DNA from: Clostridia bacterium
GTDB taxonomy: Bacteria > Bacillota > Clostridia > Oscillospirales > CAG-272
Direction of reading: 5' to 3'
Assembly: GCA_017503325.1 (NCBI GenBank)
Contig: JAFVTI010000035.1
Span: forward strand, 1-64,000
Length of the DNA: 64,000 nt
Shown here in pieces: positions 9,617-18,247 of this stretch. Both the position numbers and the translations under genes were made by a program. How positions within the stretch are numbered: the first letter of the stretch is position 1; each line of letters starts with the position of its first letter. The notes under the pieces were generated by a model, which made no database searches, was not told where the DNA came from, and was given only the letters and a program-made list of their open reading frames with translations.

Positions 9617-11350
9617 TTATTCCTCCTTCTTGTCAGTTTCTGCATCCGAGGATTCGCGGTCACCCGTCATCAGAAGGCCGATCTCCTCTTTGGTAGCATT
9701 TCTTGCATCCAGCACACCGGTCACGCGGCCGGCGCAAATGACCAGAATGCGGTCGCAAAGCTCAAGCAGCACGTCCAGGTCCTCGCCCACGAATACAACC
9801 GCAACGCCTCTCTCCTTCTGCTCGGTCAGCAGATTATAGATGGTGTAGGAGGAGTTGATATCAAGTCCTCGCACAGGGTATGCCGCCATGAGCACGGTGG
9901 GTGCGGCTGCGATCTCACGGCCGACCAGCACCTTTTGCACGTTACCGCCCGACAGACGGCGTACGGGTGTGTGCGTGCTGGGGGTCACAACCTCCAGATC
10001 GTGCACGATGGTATGCGCCAGGTCGCCCGGCTTTTTGCGGTCCACGAACACGGACTGGCCACGGCGGTAGCTGCGCAGCATCATATTGTCAACGATATCC
10101 ATATTGCCCACAAGGCCCATGCCGAGACGGTCCTCGGGAACGAACGAAAGGCGCACGCCAAGCTCACGGATCTGCAGAGGCGTTTTTTCACGCAGGTTGA
10201 TGACCTCATCATCCTTGAACAATATCACTCCCGCCTCTACCTGTGCGCAAATGGTCTTTCTGGAAAGAGCCCTTCCCTGCTCGTCCTTGCCGGTAAACTC
10301 TCTGCCGTCAACGTAGCGGAGCATGCCCTCCCCAGCCAGCTCCATCACGCGCTCAAAGCTCTTGTGATAGAACGTAATGGGCTTATCCTTCTTGGGGTTA
10401 TAGTATGTAATGCTGCCGTCCTGCAGGTGATGCAGACCTGCGATCGACTCAAGCAGCTCTCTCTGTCCGCTGCCTGCAATGCCCGCAATGCCCAGAATCT
10501 CTCCCGCCTTGGCCGTAAAGGTGATATCGTCTAAAATCCTGACGCCCTCGGCGTCGGTCATGGAAAGCCCCTTGATGACCAGGCGGTCACGCACGTCGTG
10601 CGGCAGGGGACGGTCGATATTCAGCGCCACCTTCTTGCCGACCATCATTTCGGTCAGCTCGGCGGGACTTGTCCGGGCAGTCTCCACCGTGGCAATATGC
10701 TCGCCCTTGCGAAGCACGGCCACGCGGTCGGAAATCGCCATGACCTCGTGCAGCTTATGCGTAATGATCAGAATGGATTTGCCGTCCTCGCGCATACGGC
10801 GCAGCACGTCGAACAGCTTATCCGTCTCCTGCGGCGTCAGCACTGCGCTGGGCTCGTCCAGGATCAGGATATCCGCACCGCGATACAGCACCTTGAGGAT
10901 CTCAACCGTCTGCTTTTCGGAAACGGACATTTCATAAATCTTCTTTTTGGGGTCAACGTGGAAGCCATACTTCTCGGCGATCTTTGCAACGCGTGCATTG
11001 ACCTCCTTGATATTGTACTTCTTTCCGTCGTCAACGCCAAGCACGATGTTTTCTGCCGCAGTAAACAGATCGACCAGCTTGAAATGCTGATGGATCATAC
11101 CGATGCCGTGACGGAACGCATCCTTGGGCGAGCGGATGACGACCTCCTCGCCGTCCACGAGGATCGAGCCGCTGTCCGGATAGTAAATGCCCGCGATCAT
11201 GTTCATCAGCGTGGTCTTTCCGCAACCGTTTTCACCGAGAATGGCAAGGATCTCACCGCGATGGACACAAAGGTCCACGTTGTTGTTTGCCACAACGCTT
11301 CCAAAGCGCTTGGTGACCCCTTTTGTTTGTAGTGCAATAGGTTTACTCAT
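9617..11350 (-). CDS. BMP-family ABC transporter, duplicated ATPase subunit (NupA/YufO type)
   Basis: The product is 577 aa with two fused ATPase domains. The first has Walker A GENGCGKTT (about 39-47), the unusual family signature MSVSEKQTVEIL (141-152) and Walker B ILILDEPSA (161-169). The second has GIAGSGQRELLE (about 291-301), LSGGNVQKVLVGREI (466-480) and a degenerate Walker B (TVLMAAYPVRGLD), as is usual in this family. Family members are commonly near 510 aa; an extra stretch of about 60-70 residues (roughly 315-385) sits in the second domain. It would energise the two permeases encoded downstream. Confidence 0.9.
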   Translation of the reverse strand: MSKPIALQTKGVTKRFGSVVANNNVDLCVHRGEILAILGENGCGKTTLMNMIAGIYYPDSGSILVDGEEVVIRSPKDAFRHGIGMIHQHFKLVDLFTAAENIVLGVDDGKKYNIKEVNARVAKIAEKYGFHVDPKKKIYEMSVSEKQTVEILKVLYRGADILILDEPSAVLTPQETDKLFDVLRRMREDGKSILIITHKLHEVMAISDRVAVLRKGEHIATVETARTSPAELTEMMVGKKVALNIDRPLPHDVRDRLVIKGLSMTDAEGVRILDDITFTAKAGEILGIAGIAGSGQRELLESIAGLHHLQDGSITYYNPKKDKPITFYHKSFERVMELAGEGMLRYVDGREFTGKDEQGRALSRKTICAQVEAGVILFKDDEVINLREKTPLQIRELGVRLSFVPEDRLGMGLVGNMDIVDNMMLRSYRRGQSVFVDRKKPGDLAHTIVHDLEVVTPSTHTPVRRLSGGNVQKVLVGREIAAAPTVLMAAYPVRGLDINSSYTIYNLLTEQKERGVAVVFVGEDLDVLLELCDRILVICAGRVTGVLDARNATKEEIGLLMTGDRESSDAETDKKEE

Positions 11351-11385
11351 GAATTCCTCCGTACAAAGTGATCATTACAAGCCCT

Positions 11386-11468
11386 GAGCAAGCGGCTCAA
11401 GCACTTTTGAGCCGTTTGCTCACCACTTGTGAAAAACCGAGACAAGCGGAGCCGAAGCTCCGCCTGTC
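11386..11468 (-). terminator. Double hairpin between the binding-protein and ATPase genes
   Basis: Read on the minus strand, a TTCG-loop hairpin (arms 11468-11457/11452-11441) is followed by TCGGTTTTTC, a likely partial terminator. A second 15-bp stem (11421-11407/11400-11386) has no T-run and may protect or process the RNA. The pair would allow much more binding protein than transporter. Confidence 0.7.
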
Positions 11469-11481
11469 TATTGGTGTGATA

Positions 11482-12753
11482 TTAACCGAAGTTGGTGTTG
11501 AGCAGCTTGATACCGTCGATCATGATATCGAAGTAAGGAGCTGCGCGGTACTCGGACTCGTGGAAGTAGCCGTCCTTGATCGCCTCGGTGTCCTTGGTGA
11601 AAGCAGCGTCGGTGTCAACGTCAGCCATGTAGGAATCCAACTTCTTGCCTTCAACGGTGAAGGTGTTGGTATCGAATACCTTGATCTCGCCGCTCTTGAG
11701 CTTAGCAGCAACCTCTTCCAGCTTTGCAAGAGTGCCCTTTGCAGCAGCATTCTCGTTGATGCCGGTCAGAACTACGGAGCCTTGCTCTGCACCGCCGCAC
11801 CAGTCAGCTGCAATGGGAGTGCCCTGGCATACGCTCTTGATGATGTAGAGGTAGTAGGGAGACCAGTCGATTCTGGAGGAAACGATAAAGGTGTTGGGGC
11901 AAGACTCGTGGGTAGAGCCGTTGTAGGAAACGTTGGGAACGTTCTTTTCCTCGCAAACGGAGGGAGCGCCCATGGAGTCAGCGTGCTGGGAAATCAGAAC
12001 GCAGCCGTTGTTGATCAGAGCAGTTGCAGCATCCTTTTCCTTGATCTCATCGTACCAGGAGCCGGTGAACTGAACTTCCATGGTAACGGAGGGGCAAACG
12101 GACTTTGCGCCCAGGTAGAAGGAGGTATAGCCGGAGATAACCTCAGCGAAAGTGAATGCGCCAACGTAGCCCATCTTAGCCTCTTCTGCGGTGATCTCGC
12201 CCTTTTCGATCATCTCGTTGAGCTTCAGACCTGCAGCAACGCCTGCAAGGTATCTGCCCTCGTAGATGGAAGCGAATGCATTGTGGAAGTTGTCAAGGCC
12301 TGCGGTGTGAGCCATGGTACCGGTAGCGTGGCAGAACTCGATCTCAGGATATTCCTGGGCTGCCTTGAGCAGGTGAGACTCGTGACCAAAGCTGTCAGCG
12401 AAGATGATGTCGCAGCCGGCGTCAGCCAGGTCGCATGCAGCCTCGTAGCAAGCGTTGGATTCGGGAATGCCCTTCTTGTACAGGATCTGGTCGTCGGAAA
12501 GACCCAGAGCAGCCTGTACCTTCTTCACTGCATTGATGAAGTTAAGGTCGTAGGTGGAAGCCTCGTCGTGCAGCAGGATGAAGCCGATCTTGAAATCAGC
12601 AGGAACGTCGAAGTCCTTCTTGAGCTCAACCTCAGGCAGAGGAGACTCAGTCATCTTTGCAGCGCCGCCGCCCATGTCGCAGGACGTCATAGCTACGCAT
12701 GCAGCTGCTACCATGAAAACAGCCAGACACAGGGACAAAATTTTCTTGAACAT
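11482..12753 (-). CDS. BMP-family lipoprotein, nucleoside-binding protein
   Basis: The product is 423 aa. It has a lipoprotein signal ending in MTSC (Cys25). The body shows the Bmp/PnrA pattern: KIGFILLHDEAST, ADAGCDIIFADSFGHESHLLKAAQEYPEIEF, then YEGRYLAGVAAGLKLNEMI, a ligand-binding fold of two lobes. The closest functional relatives known to me bind purine nucleosides outside the membrane and hand them to the cognate permeases, which are encoded just downstream here. It has an AGGAGG site and its own strong promoter. The double hairpin after it predicts high relative expression. Confidence 0.9.
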   Translation of the reverse strand: MFKKILSLCLAVFMVAAACVAMTSCDMGGGAAKMTESPLPEVELKKDFDVPADFKIGFILLHDEASTYDLNFINAVKKVQAALGLSDDQILYKKGIPESNACYEAACDLADAGCDIIFADSFGHESHLLKAAQEYPEIEFCHATGTMAHTAGLDNFHNAFASIYEGRYLAGVAAGLKLNEMIEKGEITAEEAKMGYVGAFTFAEVISGYTSFYLGAKSVCPSVTMEVQFTGSWYDEIKEKDAATALINNGCVLISQHADSMGAPSVCEEKNVPNVSYNGSTHESCPNTFIVSSRIDWSPYYLYIIKSVCQGTPIAADWCGGAEQGSVVLTGINENAAAKGTLAKLEEVAAKLKSGEIKVFDTNTFTVEGKKLDSYMADVDTDAAFTKDTEAIKDGYFHESEYRAAPYFDIMIDGIKLLNTNFG

Positions 12754-12829
12754 TTTTTATGTTCCTCCTAAAATTTTCTTTATATAAAAGCCGCAGCCCT
12801 TATACTCTCATAAAATCAGAATATAACTA

Positions 12830-12858
12830 ATTGTATCACATAAATTTCACAAAGTCAA
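12830..12858 (-). promoter_or_regulatory. Promoter of the BMP transporter operon
   Basis: Minus strand TTGACT (12858-12853), 17 bases, TACAAT (12835-12830). The leader is about 75 bases long. I see no clear purine riboswitch in it. Confidence 0.75.
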
Positions 12859-12936
12859 CAAAATCTTATCATTTTCGATTTCCCAAGCATGATAAATCCG
12901 CATATGTTTCCATGCAATTTTTTGTTGATTTTGCCC

Positions 12937-12965
12937 TTGCTTTGCACGTTTTTTTATGCTATAAT
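12937..12965 (+). promoter_or_regulatory. Promoter of the GH43/GH99-like operon
   Basis: TTGCTT (12937-12942), 17 bases, TATAAT (12960-12965), with the AAAGGAGG site and ATG starting 20-30 bases later. It is divergent from the BMP promoter. Confidence 0.7.
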
Positions 12966-12995
12966 GAAAAAAACACCGCGCAAAGGAGGCTCTGC

Positions 12996-14066
12996 ATGGC
13001 ACAAGACAATCGCTATCACAGCATTCGTCCGGGTCAGATCTGGCTGGACACCGAGGGCAAACGCATCCAGGCGCACGGCGGCTCTCTGATGTATCTGGAC
13101 GGCTGTTATTATTGGTACGGAGAGAACAAGGAGCACACCGATCCCGCCAAGAATATCTGGCACTGGGGCATGCGCTGCTATCGCTCGACCGATCTTTACA
13201 ACTGGGAGGATCTCGGTCTGATCATCCCGCCCAACGAAAACGATCCCTCCTCTTCCCTGCACCCTTCCTCGCTGATGGACCGTCCGCACATCATCTACTG
13301 CCAAAAGACCAAAAAGTTTGTCTGCTGGCTCAAGATCATGCACCGCGACGGCACGCAGGACGAGACCGTGCTGACCGCCGACGCGCTGACGGGTCCTTAT
13401 ACCATCGTGCGCGAGGGTCTGCGCCCCCTGAACATGAGCGCGGGCGATTTTGATCTGGTGGTCGCGCCCGACGGCAAGGCATACTACTATTTCGAGCGCG
13501 TGCATTCCGAGACCATCTGTGCCGATCTGACCGACGACTATTGCGACGTCACCGGCTACTATTCCACGCACTTCCCCCGCCCCTATCCGCCCTACGTGCG
13601 TGAGGCGACCGCGCATTTTCTGCGCAAGGGCAAGCACTACCTGATCACCTCGGGCACGACAAGCTACCTGCCCAACCCCTCCGAGCTGGCCATTGCCGAC
13701 ACCTGGCACGGCCCTTATACCGTGCTCGGCAACCCGCACCCCACCGACGAGAGCAACACCTCGTTCCATTCGCAGGTATCCAGCGTGTTCAAGGTGCCGG
13801 GCAAAAAAGATCTGTACATTGCTTGCGCAGACCGCTGGTTGCCGCACCGCATGCACCTGCCTTACGAACTGTATGAAAAGGCGTTTGCGGACGCATTCGG
13901 CTACGACGCAAGCCCCGAGGAGCGTGCCGCTGCGGGCGCGCTGATCCCCACGTTGGAGCAAGCCAACACCCGCGAGGCCGACTACGTCTGGCTGCCTTTC
14001 CGTTTCGACGGGGAGATGGCTTACCTTGACTGGCACGACGAGTGGAGAATTGAAGATTACGAGTAA
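12996..14066 (+). CDS. GH43-like glycoside hydrolase (cytoplasmic)
   Basis: The product is 356 aa. The ATG at 12996 is preferred over upstream in-frame starts because AAAGGAGG precedes it and the promoter lies just before it. The opening IQAHGGSLMYLDGCYYWYGE is typical of a GH43 branch that includes exo-galactanases and relatives. DFDLVVAPDGKAYYYFE and REATAHFLRKGKHYLITSG match the later propeller blades, the latter containing the expected acid glutamate. There is no signal peptide, so it should act on imported oligosaccharides. It is the first gene of a three-gene operon. The exact substrate (arabinose- or galactose-containing) cannot be read from the sequence. Confidence 0.75.
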   Translation: MAQDNRYHSIRPGQIWLDTEGKRIQAHGGSLMYLDGCYYWYGENKEHTDPAKNIWHWGMRCYRSTDLYNWEDLGLIIPPNENDPSSSLHPSSLMDRPHIIYCQKTKKFVCWLKIMHRDGTQDETVLTADALTGPYTIVREGLRPLNMSAGDFDLVVAPDGKAYYYFERVHSETICADLTDDYCDVTGYYSTHFPRPYPPYVREATAHFLRKGKHYLITSGTTSYLPNPSELAIADTWHGPYTVLGNPHPTDESNTSFHSQVSSVFKVPGKKDLYIACADRWLPHRMHLPYELYEKAFADAFGYDASPEERAAAGALIPTLEQANTREADYVWLPFRFDGEMAYLDWHDEWRIEDYE

Positions 14067-14096
14067 AACCACTTTCCCAAAACAAGGAGACCCCAC

Positions 14097-15338
14097 ATGA
14101 GAATCATTCCCAACCAAGGCATTTGTGACCCTCACCTGCGCGTATACGAGGGCAAGGTCTACATGTATGCATCGCACGACCGCAGTCCCGAAAACACGGG
14201 CTATTATATGGACGATTGGCTGATCTTTTCCACGGACGATATGCTCAACTGGAAGCTTGAATACACCTTCCACCCCGAGGATACCTTTCTTGGTAAATGC
14301 AACGAATGCTACGCCACCGATTCCGCATACCGCAACGGAAAATACTATCTGTATTTCTCCTATCAGCAAAAATGCGTCGGCGTGGCGGTCAGCGATCACC
14401 CCGCAGGTCCTTACAAGGACGCGCTGGGCAAGCCCCTGCTGACCTATTGGATGGCAGACACCCCCAGCTATGACCCCTCTGTCTTTATTGATGACGACGA
14501 AGCACAGACCCCTTACCTCGTATGGGGCTTTACCTGTGAAGGTAAGCAATACTACATGGCACGCCTGAACGACGATATGATCTCGCTTGCCGAGCCCCCT
14601 TGCCCCGTTGAGATCATCAACTCCTGGGACGGCAACGACGCCCCCGCGCTCAACAAGTGGAACGGCAAGTATTATCTCAGCTCGCACCGCTCCTTCTATT
14701 CCACCTCGGATAACGTGTACGGCCCCTATACCTACCGCGGCACCTTCTGTACCGAGGCATATACCGACCACGGCAATTTCGTCACCTTCCATAACCAGAC
14801 CTACTTTGCCTACGGCATTCCCGAAAACTGGGGGGAGGAGCACGTCAATCGCCACTACCGTACCACCAAGATGGTGTACGCGCACTTTGATGACGACGGC
14901 AATATATATACCGACGAGTTTATCAAAACTGCAGGCGTTGGTCAGTACGAGGCGACCTGGCCCTGTATCAAGGGAGAATGGTACTTTGCCGCCTCGGACG
15001 GCGTTTGCAAGAAAAAGAATGCCGACGGCTTTGAAATGCGCGGCATCAAGGACGGCTCTTACCTCTATTATCAGAACGTAAACGGCATGCGTCAGAACGC
15101 TAAAATGTATATCCGCGGCAGATGCGAGAGCGCCCCCTGCGAGATTGAGATCCGCGAGGGCAGCCCCTTCGGCGCACTGCTGGGGTACGTGCAGGTACAG
15201 CCGCAGGCATCAGAGCAGGAGATCCCCTGCACGCTTTGCAACACGCACGGCACGCACAACCTGTGCTTCGTGTTCCACGGAAAGGGCGAGGAGCTGTTCG
15301 CCTTTGACGAGATCCGTTTTGAGCAGATCAAACCGTAA
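14097..15338 (+). CDS. GH43-like five-bladed propeller glycoside hydrolase (cytoplasmic)
   Basis: The product is 413 aa and the start has an AAGGAG site. The GH43 pattern is visible: an early Asp-Pro (GICDPHLRVYEGKVYMY), then DPSVFIDDDEAQTPYLVWGF for the second acidic residue. Where the family normally has Glu in an E-A/G-P word before the YYLS strand, this protein reads WDGNDAPALNKWNGKYYLS, an Asp in place of Glu. That may change or abolish classical activity. A C-terminal beta-sandwich of about 110 residues may bind carbohydrate. There is no signal peptide. It lies 30 bases after the preceding GH43-like gene. Confidence 0.75.
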   Translation: MRIIPNQGICDPHLRVYEGKVYMYASHDRSPENTGYYMDDWLIFSTDDMLNWKLEYTFHPEDTFLGKCNECYATDSAYRNGKYYLYFSYQQKCVGVAVSDHPAGPYKDALGKPLLTYWMADTPSYDPSVFIDDDEAQTPYLVWGFTCEGKQYYMARLNDDMISLAEPPCPVEIINSWDGNDAPALNKWNGKYYLSSHRSFYSTSDNVYGPYTYRGTFCTEAYTDHGNFVTFHNQTYFAYGIPENWGEEHVNRHYRTTKMVYAHFDDDGNIYTDEFIKTAGVGQYEATWPCIKGEWYFAASDGVCKKKNADGFEMRGIKDGSYLYYQNVNGMRQNAKMYIRGRCESAPCEIEIREGSPFGALLGYVQVQPQASEQEIPCTLCNTHGTHNLCFVFHGKGEELFAFDEIRFEQIKP

Positions 15339-15383
15339 TTTTTGAATTTTTATACCACTTATTTGCAAAAAAGGAGACCTATT

Positions 15384-16523
15384 ATGCAGAAGTATGACAT
15401 TGCCGCCTACGTGTGGCCCTCTTACACAGGAAAAGAAATGCGCGCACGCCAGTTCTGGCCCGACGGCATTGGCGAGTGGCAGACTGTGATGTCCGTTCCT
15501 TCCCGCATGCCCCAAAAACCCGCCGATTACGAGTGGGACAGGAAGCCCCTTTGGGGCTGCTGCGACGAGGCTGACCCCAAGGTTATGGAAATGCAGATCG
15601 AAGAGGCAACCCGTCACGGCGTCAACGTTTTTATCTACGACTGGTACTGGTACGATCGCCGTCCCTTCCTGGAGCAATGCCTGGACGAGGGCTTCCTCGG
15701 CGCATCCAACAATGAAAAAATGAAGTTTTACATCATGTGGGCAAACCACGACGCGGGCTATACATGGGATACCCGCCTTTCCGACCTGCTCTGGCGCGGC
15801 CAGGATCCCACGGTGTGGCTTGGCAGCGTGGACCGCCACGAATTTGAGATCGTGGCGCACCGCATCATTGACAAATACTTCTCCAGACCCAACTATTACA
15901 AGATCGACGGCAAGCCCGTGTTCATGATCTACGACGTGGATAACCTGGTCAAGGGTCTTGGCAGCGTGGAGGCGACCCGCGAGGCGCTGGATTGGTTCAA
16001 GCAGGAGACCATCAAGGCGGGTCACCCCGGACTTGAGCTGCAGCTGACAGCCTGGGGCGAGCGCATCTCCAACATGAGTGGCGTGGACGGCACGCACACG
16101 CTCTCCACCAAGGAAGTCGTGCCCACTCTGGGCTTTGACAGCGTGACCAATTACCAGTTCGTGCACTTCTGCTACATGGACAAGGACTACGAAAAGGAAA
16201 TTCTTCCTATCGTATATAACGAATGGGCGCGCATGGATAAGGACTATACCGTTCCCTACTACCCGCACGTTTCGATCGGCTGGGACAATAACCCTCGCTT
16301 TATTTCCTACACGCCCGCCGTCTGCAGAAACAACCCGCCCGAGGCGTTCAAAAAGGCGTTGCTCCGGGCAAAGGAATACGTGGACACCCACAACCTGCCC
16401 GCACCGCTGATCACCATCAACTCCTGGAACGAATGGACCGAAACCTCGTACCTTGAACCCGACACCAAATACGGCTACGGCTATCTCGAGGCCATCCGCG
16501 ACGTTTTCGTGGAAGAAGAATAA
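15384..16523 (+). CDS. GH99/WbsX-like glycan-processing protein
   Basis: The product is 379 aa. The ATG at 15384 follows AAGGAGA. The sequence begins IAAYVWPSYTGKEMRARQFWPDGIGEW and contains GVNVFIYDWYWYDRRPFLEQ, GKPVFMIYDV and a terminal TINSWNEWTETSYLEPD, which together are the hallmarks of the WbsX/GH99-like TIM-barrel family. Members act on mannose-type glycans or are linked to polysaccharide metabolism; many remain uncharacterised. No signal peptide is present. Position in an operon with two GH43-like genes points to breakdown of one complex plant or host glycan inside the cell. Confidence 0.78.
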   Translation: MQKYDIAAYVWPSYTGKEMRARQFWPDGIGEWQTVMSVPSRMPQKPADYEWDRKPLWGCCDEADPKVMEMQIEEATRHGVNVFIYDWYWYDRRPFLEQCLDEGFLGASNNEKMKFYIMWANHDAGYTWDTRLSDLLWRGQDPTVWLGSVDRHEFEIVAHRIIDKYFSRPNYYKIDGKPVFMIYDVDNLVKGLGSVEATREALDWFKQETIKAGHPGLELQLTAWGERISNMSGVDGTHTLSTKEVVPTLGFDSVTNYQFVHFCYMDKDYEKEILPIVYNEWARMDKDYTVPYYPHVSIGWDNNPRFISYTPAVCRNNPPEAFKKALLRAKEYVDTHNLPAPLITINSWNEWTETSYLEPDTKYGYGYLEAIRDVFVEEE

Positions 16524-16538
16524 AATTTTTTTTGACAT

Positions 16539-16572
16539 CACGGGACAAAGACCATCTTTGCCCCGTGTTTTG
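16539..16572 (+). terminator. Terminator of the glycan operon
   Basis: Stem CACGGG-A-CAAAGA/TCTTTG-C-CCCGTG with one mismatch and loop CCA, followed by TTTT. It lies at the start of a 58-bp repeat shared with 19475-19532. Confidence 0.7.
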
Positions 16573-16603
16573 CTGTATATGCGTAAAGAAGATGCCGTAG
16601 GGG
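16546..16603. repeat. 58-bp exact direct repeat, copy 1
   Basis: It is identical to 19475-19532. It runs from the terminator hairpin (CAAAGACCATCTTTG) through TGCTGTATATGCGTAAAG to GTAGGGG, where the two loci diverge into different palindromic elements. Confidence 0.9.
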
Positions 16604-16786
16604 CGACCGAATTTCGACAAAGCCGAAATTCGTCGTCCGCTCGCGATATTGTCGGACGCGCAGGCCGTCCGTCGGTAGGGGCTGACGTCCTCGACAGCCC
16701 GAGTAGGCACCAAGAACTTATTACGTTGCGATAAGAGTTGTTTATGTAGGACGGGCTGTCGAGGACGTCAGCCCCTACCGACGGAC
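16597..16786. repeat. GTAGGGG-type palindromic elements, including a 35-bp terminal inverted repeat
   Basis: A first palindromic unit (GTAGGGGCGACCGAATTTCG...) begins at about 16597. A second unit spans 16667-16786, 120 bp, whose ends (16667-16701 and 16752-16786) are perfect 35-bp inverted repeats. Neither encodes a protein. Confidence 0.85.
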
Positions 16787-16927
16787 ATTTTACTTTGACT
16801 ATAGAACTTTCATCCCAAAATCAAACAATTCAGCGTTTTCTGTCAAGACAAATGCGCATTCGTGTGCTATAATGATATCACAAACATACGGACGAACGTT
16901 TGAATTGATTTTTTGGAGGGCTATTCA

Positions 16928-18160
16928 ATGGAAAATAGCGAGCTTATCACAAAAGCGTTAAACTACATCAAAAGTGAAAATAAAAAAAGTGATATCACCA
17001 TTGATGACGTAGCGACCCATGCCGGCTTTTCCACCGATTATTTCAACCGTGTGTTTTTTGCACATACCGGGTTTAATATTATGGAGTACGTTCGTTTCAG
17101 TCGTTTGAAAAAGGCAGCGCACCTGTTAAGACAAACAAACAGCGACATTCTGGATATTGCGTTGGATTGCGGGTATGAGGCACACGAAAGCTTTTCAAGG
17201 GCGTTTAAGAATCAGTACTGCCTGTCCCCGAGTGAATACAGAAAAAAGTATGAGAAAGTCGAAGCTGTTTACGGTGATTTTTATAATGATACCATAGGTG
17301 CAAGACTCTTGCATGAGTTTAAGGATTTCAAGCTCGCCGACAGCGATGAGGTGATCGACTATCTGCTTGAAACCGACGCACTTCGCTACGGTTATACCGC
17401 CGTATGCTTTCGTGTCAATGGCGGTGCTGCACTATACAACGGTGAAGATTTCAGAGACGGCTTCGTTTGGTTTACGGAATGGGACAATCGCTTTGAAGGA
17501 GATATCATTTGCGACAATTGGGATAAAATTGCCGAGTACAAAAAGGTCTTTTCCGATCAGCGTTTTGAAATGGTGCTGTTCACCTTGGAAACCGACGATG
17601 TCATAAAAGCTGAGCTTTCAAAGCGCGGCGTGAGCATTCAAAGCATTCAACGCCATCCCAATAACATCTATACAGGAGAGCCTTATGCGCTGACACCCAT
17701 CGAGGACATTTCCATGCGCCTGATCAAATACGAGGATATCGGCCTTGTGGAGAAGTTCTTTTCTCAAAGATATCCGGGCAGAGGCAGCAATGCTCCCAGA
17801 CTGAAATTTTTGAAGCATGAGCTATATCAAAGAGACGTAATCGGTAACACCGAACACTCTGTATTTATGTTCGGAATATTTAAGGGAGACCGCTTGATCG
17901 GAATGAGTGACGGCGGCCTGCAGAGAGTGCACGGATTTGTGATCAACAATTGCATTGTAACTTCTGCCTTTCCCGAATATGAAACCGAAGAGCTTTATCA
18001 GTACGCTTTCAAATTTGTCACAAACGCCGCCCTTGAGAAAGGAGCGTTACCGATTGACGACGTGCAAATTCCAAACACCCCTGCTGAACACAGAAGCGGT
18101 GCTTTCAACTCTACCGATCTCGGTTATGTCACCATTACGGACGTCTGCATCTTGAAATGA
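16928..18160 (+). CDS. AraC-type DNA-binding domain fused to an acetyltransferase-like C-terminus
   Basis: The product is 410 aa. The ATG at 16928 is preceded by GGAGGG. Residues 1-105 form a double helix-turn-helix of the AraC type (ITIDDVATHAGFSTDYFNRVF, then ILDIALDCGYEAHESFSRAF, closing with LSPSEYRKKY). The remaining 300 residues contain a segment resembling a GNAT acetyltransferase fold (SVFMFGIFKGDRLIGMSDGG followed by two beta strands and a helix). The usual order in AraC regulators is sensor first; here the DNA-binding part comes first. It is paralogous to the next gene. A poorly matched -35 precedes TATAAT at 16868-16873. Confidence 0.75.
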   Translation: MENSELITKALNYIKSENKKSDITIDDVATHAGFSTDYFNRVFFAHTGFNIMEYVRFSRLKKAAHLLRQTNSDILDIALDCGYEAHESFSRAFKNQYCLSPSEYRKKYEKVEAVYGDFYNDTIGARLLHEFKDFKLADSDEVIDYLLETDALRYGYTAVCFRVNGGAALYNGEDFRDGFVWFTEWDNRFEGDIICDNWDKIAEYKKVFSDQRFEMVLFTLETDDVIKAELSKRGVSIQSIQRHPNNIYTGEPYALTPIEDISMRLIKYEDIGLVEKFFSQRYPGRGSNAPRLKFLKHELYQRDVIGNTEHSVFMFGIFKGDRLIGMSDGGLQRVHGFVINNCIVTSAFPEYETEELYQYAFKFVTNAALEKGALPIDDVQIPNTPAEHRSGAFNSTDLGYVTITDVCILK

Positions 18161-18247
18161 TCGGATTTCGACGAAAGTCCGTAATTTCTGCAAGGACAGC
18201 CGCCCTGCTTGTATGCTAAACTGTAGACACAGAAAGGAGATGACTTT

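Noticed and set aside
8786..10534. Long plus-strand frame opposite the permease and ATPase genes
   Set aside because: It is rich in His, Gln and Arg, typical of an antisense shadow of GC-rich coding sequence; the minus-strand genes carry all family motifs.
12754..12829. Purine riboswitch in the leader of the nucleoside transporter
   Set aside because: The leader is short and AT-rich; I could not find the conserved purine-aptamer junction pattern.
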